From: Erysipelothrix sp.
GTDB lineage: Bacteria > Bacillota_I > Bacilli_A > Erysipelotrichales > Erysipelotrichaceae
DNA length: 13,314 nt
Assembly: GCA_030152625.1 (NCBI GenBank)
Contig: JASLJD010000093.1
Span: 1-13,314, forward strand
Direction: 5' to 3'
The notes under the pieces are model-generated. The model was not told the DNA's origin. It ran no database searches and saw only the letters and a list, made by a program, of their open reading frames with translations. This document shows positions 13,242-13,314 of the stretch, piece after piece. A program made the position numbers and the translations under genes. Position 1 is the stretch's first letter. Every line of letters starts with the position of its first letter.

Positions 13242-13314
13242 TTAAAATATCTTTAAATAAGAACCAACAATACCTAGTAAAATTGTAATTCCTAATAAAA
13301 ACATTGAGCTTTTC
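13242..13314 (-). CDS. C-terminal end of a membrane protein, unidentified
   Basis: The last 23 complete codons enter from the right edge: MFLLGITILLGIVGSYLKIF is strongly hydrophobic, like a final transmembrane helix with a short positively charged tail, and ends at TAA (13244-13242). A terminator follows directly, which supports a real gene end. The fragment is too short to name. A transporter partner of the adjacent PTS regulator is one possibility, but nothing in the sequence proves it. Confidence 0.5.
   Translation of the reverse strand, partial: KSSMFLLGITILLGIVGSYLKIF

Noticed and set aside
1..13314. Mobile elements, CRISPR arrays, phage or defence genes, tRNA or rRNA
   Set aside because: No transposase or integrase motifs, no regular spaced repeats, no attachment-site duplications and no structural RNA signatures were found by reading both strands; gene content looks like ordinary metabolism and regulation.

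Overview
The window looks like a low-GC Gram-positive chromosome (Bacillota, class Bacilli or an Erysipelotrichia-like gut lineage). The grounds are strong AGGAGG-type ribosome binding sites, sigma-A promoters, CcpA-type cre boxes, a PyrR-type RNA leader, a PTS permease, a PRD regulator and an MnmL-type radical SAM protein. Genus or species cannot be named from this stretch. No rRNA, tRNA, CRISPR array, insertion sequence or phage gene was seen.

Left third (1-5420): a divergent catabolic locus. On the minus strand, four tightly packed genes run from 4368 down to 403: an MDR dehydrogenase, an extended SDR, a DapA/NAL-family lyase and a short Gfo/Idh/MocA oxidoreductase. A hairpin then precedes an M20D amidohydrolase that runs off the left edge. 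The set fits oxidation, dehydration or epimerisation and aldol cleavage of an unphosphorylated sugar or sugar acid; the substrate is unknown and no transporter is visible. The operon promoter carries a cre box over its -10 and, upstream, a 7-bp direct repeat at a 21-bp step, a good AraC-family operator candidate. The divergent AraC-family gene is interrupted by an in-frame TAA just before the recognition helix of its second HTH.

Middle (5465-9480): a glucose/maltose-type PTS EIICB gene is translationally coupled to an EEP-superfamily hydrolase. Its sigma-A promoter is followed at once by a perfect cre box and a 12-bp palindromic LacI-type operator. Behind it lies the uracil permease gene uraA, with a leader that can be folded into a complete PyrR attenuator: PyrR loop, antiterminator and terminator.

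Right third (9481-13314): a plus-strand pair encodes an NAT_N/GNAT_C-type acyltransferase and the tRNA-modification radical SAM protein MnmL (YtqA), overlapping by ATGA. A convergent PRD-type PTS regulator follows, broken by an in-frame TAG inside its EIIA-like domain with 73 further codons still open. The C-terminal end of a membrane protein enters from the right edge.

The most notable points are two regulator genes in one window that each carry a single in-frame nonsense codon with coding sequence preserved beyond it, the uncharacterised sugar operon with its operator architecture, and the two unusual coupled pairs (PTS-EEP and acyltransferase-mnmL).
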